A stretch of 64,000 nucleotides of DNA from Catonia carolina (Eukaryota; Arthropoda; Insecta; Hemiptera; Achilidae): the NCBI GenBank assembly GCA_035578175.1, contig JAQMRL010000007.1:50490227-50554226 (forward strand). Reading direction: 5' to 3'. The position numbers were made by a program, and so were the translations under genes. Each line of letters opens with the position of its first letter. Position 1 is the stretch's first letter. Below the pieces are notes generated by a model, which saw only the letters and a list, made by a program, of their open reading frames with translations, made no database searches and was not told the origin of the DNA. Positions 57,166 to 64,000 of this stretch are shown piece by piece.

Positions 57166-57202
57166 GCACGCGCGCACGCACGAACGCACGCACGCAACCG
57201 CG

Positions 57203-57263
<61 letters not shown>

Positions 57264-57395
57264 CAATCGCTAAAAACAAGTTTTTTGGGTTCAGAGGGTC
57301 TGAAAACGTATAGATCCGGTGAAAACTCGATTTCGAAAAATCGACATGAAAACAATACTTTCCTTCCTATATATTCATATAGGCAAGAGAAAGTA
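56498..57395 (+). mobile_element. Family A repeat, deletion into the CA array
   Basis: The segment between AAAATCGCA (about 57134) and the array, about 130 bp in other copies, is deleted, so the array abuts GAGAAAATCGC. The array (57132-57260) has large CGCACG and CGCGCGCG islands. Starts TTTGG rather than TCTGG. Confidence 0.9.
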
Positions 57396-57738
57396 AAAAC
57401 GGTTACAATAAATAATTTTTCATCTTAAAATAGCCTGTGACAATCAAGAGAACATAATAAAGTTACTATCAACATTTTAAGTTGATTTATTGAATAGTCC
57501 TTGATATTTTTGCAAACACACAAACAAACGTACTTTAACACTTACTACTAAAGTCCGTTCCGGGATCTGGGTAAAATGAATAATTAACAAACTATCGTTT
57601 AGAAATTACAAACAAGTATTTATTACAAACTATAAATTACAAATAATAGTCTTTAACTTAAAATTATAAAACTAACTTAAATCTGCTAATTAGTTACAAT
57701 TATTATAACAATAATAAACTAATTATAGTAAAAAACAA
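57396..57738. other. Unassigned spacer
   Basis: Contains ACTACTAAAGTCCGTTCCGG (57544-57563), which resembles the left end of the 44587-46647 element; too short to call a copy. Confidence 0.35.
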
Positions 57739-58758
<1,020 letters not shown>

Positions 58759-59280
58759 AAAATAAATCAATGACATTAAATAAACTTAACTGGTAACAAG
58801 ATTATTTGGTACTCAATTTACTAAATCTTACCTACAACCAATTATACAATACACAGTAAACGTGTTAGACCTTCTCCAAATGTAACTGTTACGCGGTACG
58901 CAATTCAGACGGCATGCGCTTTTAAATACCTAACTTATCGAAATTACTAGATGAACACAGATTTTTTGCATAACAGTAAAAAAACTAAGTTTTTTTGTTG
59001 GGATCTCGATGTCTTTTACCAAAAGGTAAACATATTAGAACATCATTACAAAGGAGCTAATTATCTAAATTGGTACACCGACTCTTTTCAGGTAGCCGTC
59101 ACAAATATAGGCCTGTACTAACCATTTATTCGCTATATTAACCATTTCTTGGAAATAACCGGATTTATTACTATTATTATTTAGTACATTAACTCTTCTA
59201 AAAATTTAGTCCTGCTGGAGAATTCTGGAACAAACACTTCTACTTAGATATTGTTACAGTATTCATTGATAATTGATTTT
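58759..59280. other. Unassigned A/T-rich sequence
   Basis: No recognised content. Confidence 0.45.
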
Positions 59281-59411
59281 TACTTTCTCTTACCTATATG
59301 AATATATAGGACGGAAAGTATTGTTTTCATGTCAATTTTTCGAAATCGAGTTTTCACCGGATCTATATGTTTTCAGACCCCCTAAACCCAAAAAACATGT
59401 TTTTAGCGATT

Positions 59412-59455
<44 letters not shown>

Positions 59456-60277
59456 CGCGCGCGTGTGCATGCGCGCGTGTGTGTGTATGTGTGTGTGTGT
59501 GAACAGAATATCTCAAGAACGGAACATCGTACGAACTTGAAACTGGAAACTTAAGTTACATGCCACTACCGAACCCGACACGAACATTTTCATCAAAATC
59601 GGTCAACCGGAAGTAGTAGTTTATTCGTATAATTTTTTACTTTTTTGCGATTTTCTCAAAAACTGGTCCTACGATTTTTTTAATAATCGACTGGTTTACT
59701 ACATTTTTTATGCTCTACAAGATAGGGTAGGCGCCATGTTTGCTGAAATTCTGCGTGAGGCTGTTTTTATGTAAAAACATTTTCTTTTTAAGATTGCGGC
59801 TTTAATATGCATTTTAGCGCAAAACGTTATATAGTAAAAGTTGTAGAGAATGTAAAATTCTACAACTTTTACTTCAAACATTTTTTTGTATAACGCTTAG
59901 TTTAGCGGTAATTAGCGATTTTCTGTTTTTTTTTCACGAAAACGTGAGAAAAATCGATTTTTCTAAGATTTCGGCCTTAGAATGCATTTTACGACAAAAG
60001 TGTATATAATAAAATGTATAGGAAATTAAAAGATCTACAACTTTTAGTTCGAGCATTTTTCTCTACAGAGCATAGTTGAGCGTGAAAGAGTGATTTTCCG
60101 TATTTTTAAGCTAAACTGAGGTTGATTTTCGTTTTGCATCTTTCACTCATGATAAAAATTAGGTTATGTTATTAAAGGTAGTTTTTTGTTTATTTCTAAT
60201 GTTTTATTAATAATGTTAGGATTATTGTTAATTATTTGCATTGGCAAGAGAAAGTTGTGTGAGTGTTTCACACCAGA
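59281..60277 (-). mobile_element. Family A repeat, complete
   Basis: Near-consensus reverse copy. The TG array (59414-59501) has a pure (CG)n core at 59447-59462. Confidence 0.92.
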
Positions 60278-60686
60278 TTTTTTTAATATAAACTTCTGCA
60301 ATTTTCAGTAGACTACCAAAGGTCTTCCCTGCAAACTTATTGAAAATACAATATTCAATAAGTTTTTAGATATATTGTGTAGTCGTAATTTACAAATTGT
60401 AATTTTTGCTACAGTGTATGAAATGAAACTCATGAAACTCACCGTTCAAGTAAGCTACAATATTCATTAAAGTACGCCAAATCCGTTAAGTAAGCTACAT
60501 ATTTCCACCCTTAAAATCATGTATATCCTCAACGCTGGTTTGTTATATATGCATAAATAATTCAATGACATTTTGATCTTAATAAATTTTATTTTAACAT
60601 TTTTTAAGATAGCTCTTTTTGGAAATAGTTTTTTTTTAGAATAGGAAATTATAAATTATATTTCAAAAGTTTCCTAAATTACTATT
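60278..60686. other. Unassigned A/T-rich sequence
   Basis: No recognised content. Confidence 0.45.
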
Positions 60687-61625
60687 TACTTTCTCTTGCC
60701 TATATGAATATATAGGAAGGAAAGTATTGTTTTCATGTCGATTTTTCGAAATCGAGTTTTCACCGGATCTATACGTTTTCAGACCCCCTGAACCCAAAAA
60801 ACATGTTTTTAGCGATTGGTCTGTGTGTGTGTCTGTGTGTGTGTGTGTGAACAGAATATCTCAAGAACGGAACATCGTACGAACTTGAAACTTGAAACTT
60901 AAGTTACATACCACTACCGGACGCGACACAAACATTTTCATCAAAATCGGTCAACCGGAAGTAGTAGTTTATTCGTATAATTTTTAATTTTTTTGCGATT
61001 TTGACAAAAACTGGTCCTACGATTTTTTTTAAAATCGCCTGGTTTACTCAATTTTTTATTCTCTACAAGATAGGGTAGGCGCCATGTTTGCTGAAATTCT
61101 CGGTGAGGCTGTTATCACGTAAAAACGTTGTTTTTTTAAGATTACGGCTTTAATATAAATTTTAGCGCAAAAACGTATATAATAAAAGTTGTAGAGAATT
61201 TAAAAACCTACAACTTTTATTTTAAACATTTTTTTGTATAACGCTTAGTTTAGCGGTAATTTGCGATTTTCTGTTTTTTTTCTTACGAAAACGTGAGAAA
61301 AGTCGATTTTTTTAACATTTCGGCCTTAGTATGCATTTTACGACAAAAGTGTATATAATTAAATTTATAAAAAATTAAAAGATCTACAACTTTTGTTTAG
61401 AGCATTTTTCTCTACAGAGCCTAGTTTAGCGTGAAAGCGTGATTTTCCGTATTTTTAAGCCAAACTTAGTTCGATTGTCATTTTGCGTCATTCACTCATG
61501 ATTAAAATAAGGTTATGTTTTTGAGGTTAGTTTTTGTTTATTTCTAATATTTTATTAATAATGTTAGGTTTATTATTAATCATTTGCATTGGCAAGAGAA
61601 AGTTGTGTGAGTGTTTCACACCAGA
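60687..61625 (-). mobile_element. Family A repeat, complete, short TG array
   Basis: Very close to 15234-16188, sharing GGACGCGACAC, TATAAATTT and GTTCGATTGTCATTTTGCG, so the two belong to one sub-lineage. Array only about 26 bases. Confidence 0.92.
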
Positions 61626-61696
61626 TTTTTTAAATATGTTATACATTCATATCTAACATAGTTAACAAAATTAAACAGTTACATAATTATAAGCGG

Positions 61697-61866
61697 CTGC
61701 AGTTCCGTCAGCGTCTTGCCTTCTCAATCACCATTAACAAAGCCCAAGGGTAATCGTTCACAATTGCTGGTTTGAATTTGCGAAATTAATGTTTATTTAC
61801 ACGGCAAATTGTACGTAGAGTAACTCCAGAGTTGGCACACCGAAAAATTTGTTCATACGTTTATAA
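61697..61866 (+). pseudogene. Helitron RepHel helicase C-terminus, decayed
   Basis: Plus-strand reading: LQFRQRLAFSITINKAQG, stop, SFTIAGLNLR, stop, then degraded PELAHRKICSYVYK. This matches the last helicase motifs of the Pif1-type RepHel protein of Helitrons (xFAITINKxQGQ, then GQLYVACSRV, then NLFVY). Two stops and substitutions in the GQLYVA block show it is dead. Separated from its terminus by the SINE B at 61868-62268. Confidence 0.75.
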
Positions 61867-61867
61867 A

Positions 61868-62268
61868 CAGTTGTTGTTGTTTAGTTCAACAGCCGAAAGG
61901 CTGGTTTGAACCTCTAGAGGTTTTACTAAGTAAAAACGAGGAGTAAGGTGGTTTACCATTGCCTTCCTCACTGAGTTGAAAGAGTATGCTTATCAGCATG
62001 CCAGGTCCTCTGAAAAGCACTCACTTTCCACCCTGCAAATGACACCTTCACTTCATTCACCACAGGGTTTGGCTGCATAGTGAAATTTATTACTCTCAGA
62101 GGAGATAACTCTGATTAGTGTCTTTTACACCTCTACCTCTTCTTTTCTTAAATATTTCAGTCATATAAGTGGCTGACTATGTGATAAGAAACAGAACTAT
62201 TTTTTTTAGCCCTGGACCAAACAGATAGAGTGCAATTAAAATAACACTCCACCTGCCCGTTTTGGGCA
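61868..62268 (-). mobile_element. SINE-like family B, full length
   Basis: 401 bp, flanked by TTTATAAA (61860-61867, 62269-62276). Clear CAGCCGAAAGGCTG hairpin followed on the minus strand by CTAAACAACAACAACTG, the longest (AAC)n tail among the copies. Confidence 0.82.
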
Positions 62269-62407
62269 TTTATAAATTAGTAAAGAAACCAAAAACATTG
62301 TTTATCCCCTAGAATAAGATAAAATAAATACCTACATTTAATTTCATATTTTCCATTAAAAATATGTCATTCTGTTGGACGCAGCAACGCGTGCCGGGTA
62401 CCGCTAA

Positions 62408-63263
62408 TTATAGGTTACTATTCTTCATTGTAGTAATCATGGTTTTTATTATTTTTTAAATTAAATTAGAAGAAAATCAATGTTTGCCCTGGTTTTTTAT
62501 TGCAAAATTTGATGTTAATTTATTTCACTGTAACATTCTACCCACTTGTGCATTTTGGATAATTGTAAATTTAAAATAAAAGTTAAAAAACAATGTTTTT
62601 CAATGCTGAAATTTTGGAAAATCCAATTCTAACATGGTTTTCTTGCAAAAAACCGTTCCTTTACTATTTATATTCACACGATTTTTGAATAATTTAAGCA
62701 ACTCAGACAAAAATTAATTAATAGATGATAAAGACCAAGAGATTTCATACAACCAGTTAATGTTTTATGTTTGGATAATAAAACTAGTGTTTCACCTTTT
62801 TAGAAGTATCATTACAGTGCACGGATTGTAAGTACGTATTTTGTTTTAATTTCCTTTCTCAAATTTAGGAAATTATTTGTTTGTTTCTCACATTCAGGAA
62901 ATGAACAGTTGGTACAGTTTTCTAGCATTTTAGATCTTAAAATTTCTTCTTATCCTTATATAAATATTCCCTAAATTTGATATTAAGAATAACTTGTTTG
63001 TTCTGATAGAAGGGTAGAACTATACAAATTTATTCAGTATATTTTCTACTGAACATTGTACTAGCATAACGAAGAACCAATATTTATTGTTCCATTTATT
63101 CTCGTGGATTACTTTTCTGGTGCGACAACCTGGCATGCCATTCGAGTGCCAGTTGTCTCTTTTTCATTGTTTCTTGTTTTTACGTATGTATTACTTAAAT
63201 ATCACCGTTTTAAAAAGACATGTTAAGTATCTACAGTAAATAAATACGAATTTATTAATATTA
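62408..63263. other. Unassigned A/T-rich sequence
   Basis: No recognised coding sequence or repeat shared within the window. Confidence 0.45.
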
Positions 63264-64000
63264 CTAGCGGATCTATACTCGCTTCGCTTCGTCAACTAAA
63301 AATGTTGTACCTACAATAAAGCGGAACTAAATAAATAGTGGACCTCCCCCTTGGCTTCGCACGGGTTATAGGCCATGAAAAGTTTCCATTAAGTAACTTT
63401 GTTTCTGCTGAAAACAGTATTTTTCAATTGAAAGCCCCTTAACATTTTCATCGGTTAAAATGCCAACAATATTTTGATTATACCTCCTCATACACAACAT
63501 TTTTTGTCTTGTTTCCAGTCGTTATTAAAATGTATTGATTGCAAGAACCACATATAACTGTCCATGCAAAAAACATTCCTTGCAAAAATCTAACCTGACG
63601 AATGTTTGCCCGTGAGATTTATTAATTGTTACAGTGAATGATAGCGTAATATGGCACTGAACTATTTTAAATGTTGCATGGTCCCTGGAGACACATAAAC
63701 GCAACGACATAATGGCCGGCGGTGTCTCATAGTTTAATTTTACATAGGAATTATTTTTCTATTTGAAAAAGTATACGTTAAAGTACGGTTTTAAAATGAA
63801 ATTCTTTAGTTTTCTGGGTCTAGGAATTCACTGGTGAAGGTTGCAATTCGATAAGTTTAACGATTATGGAGATACCTAATATTTTTGTTTTTCCGGTAGG
63901 ATTTTTCAAGAAAAACAAATATTTGTAAATTTTTAGCAAATCTATACGGCAGTAGCTTTTAAACGACAGCAAAATCATTAAAATCGGGCAACTCCAGAAA
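63264..64000 (-). mobile_element. Helitron 3' end with helicase relic, cut by window edge
   Basis: On the minus strand the element ends GCGAGTATAGATCCGCTAG before a T, the canonical CTAG terminus. The helicase C-terminal relic is at 63480-63710. A second short GC-richer stretch at 63345-63370 (TTGGCTTCGCACGGG, plus strand) resembles another Helitron terminus, so the end may be duplicated or composite. Confidence 0.72.
63480..63710 (-). pseudogene. Helitron RepHel helicase C-terminus, frameshifted
   Basis: The minus-strand frame 63710-63525 reads CHITLSFTVTINKSHGQTF, then CFLHGQLYVVLAINTF; a one-base shift near 63525 leads to GNKTKNVVYEEV and a stop near 63480. These are the last helicase motifs and the usual C-terminal NKTKNVVYxEV of insect Helitron RepHel proteins. 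The upstream sequence in the window is not coding, so the Rep domain and the Walker motifs are absent or off-window. Non-functional. Confidence 0.78.

Larger units (their letters stand above)
61690..62407 (+). mobile_element. Helitron 3' end with helicase relic, carrying SINE B
   Basis: The helicase C-terminal relic (61697-61866) is followed, after a SINE B insertion, by sequence ending AACGCGTGCCGGGTACCGCT and CTAA (62404-62407) before a T. CTRR ends preceded by a GC-rich stretch are typical of insect Helitrons. The 5' part is missing. The duplicated TTTATAAA around the SINE confirms the two halves were once joined. Confidence 0.72.

Overview
This window looks like a transposon-dense stretch of an insect genome (arthropod almost certainly; a hemipteran or another TE-rich insect is my guess). 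It is A+T-rich, with long (CA)n/(TG)n arrays, poly-A-tailed tRNA-derived SINEs, 5'-truncated LINEs, TA-flanked mariner-type elements, Helitrons with CTAG/CTAA ends and fold-back MITEs. I see no intact host gene, no bacterial-style operon, no CRISPR array and no rRNA. Almost every open reading frame is either a (CA)n/(TG)n translation or a broken transposon gene. One 0.8-kb non-repeated segment (7841-8618) is the only place I would look for host coding sequence.

The window is dominated by one non-coding repeat, called family A here: about 20 full or nearly full copies of 0.8-1.1 kb plus about 10 fragments, roughly 24-25 kb in total. Read in the + sense it runs: TCTGG terminus; a 6-bp-stem hairpin (GTGTGA/TCACAC); the 13-bp subterminal repeat ACTTTCTCTTGCC; two diverged head-to-tail internal units of about 163-176 bp, each closed by a palindrome; a conserved block; a (CA)n array; a 7-bp-stem hairpin (CCTATAT/ATATAGG); and the inverse subterminal repeat GGCAAGAGAAAGT followed by A-rich sequence. 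There are no terminal inverted repeats and no clear target duplication, and copies sit in A/T runs. These are the hallmarks of Helentron-associated non-autonomous elements (HINE/DINE-1 type rolling-circle elements), but no helicase is linked to it here, so the class is inferred. A young subfamily and an older one (GGGCAAGAG end, little or no CA array) can be told apart.

Layout: 1-5.3 kb holds A copies, a 400-bp SINE (family B), two tRNA-SINEs, a palindromic A copy inside a larger inverted duplication, and an old A copy split by a TA-flanked DNA transposon. 5.6-13.3 kb is nearly wall-to-wall A copies. 13.6-17.3 kb holds a mariner remnant, a Helitron, and a LINE with a 20-bp target duplication that is itself split by another LINE and an A copy. 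17.8-21.9 kb holds SINE B, a fold-back mariner, a second TA transposon, and an A/T palindrome with tandem repeats. 22.7-31.7 kb holds a Helitron, nested A copies, a 1-kb fold-back MITE, and a hAT split by a LINE split by an A copy. 32.8-41.6 kb holds old A copies, one carrying SINE B (which carries a MITE) and a LINE, another carrying a TTAA element. 42-54 kb holds several SINEs, a 2-kb element with inverted ends, a second TTAA element and a complete tandem-repeat Helitron. 55-61.6 kb holds five A copies. The right end holds two Helitron helicase relics.

The elements do not form a pathway. Their value is as a stratigraphic record: nesting gives relative ages, and interrupted copies give empty-site and target-duplication evidence for several uncharacterised families.
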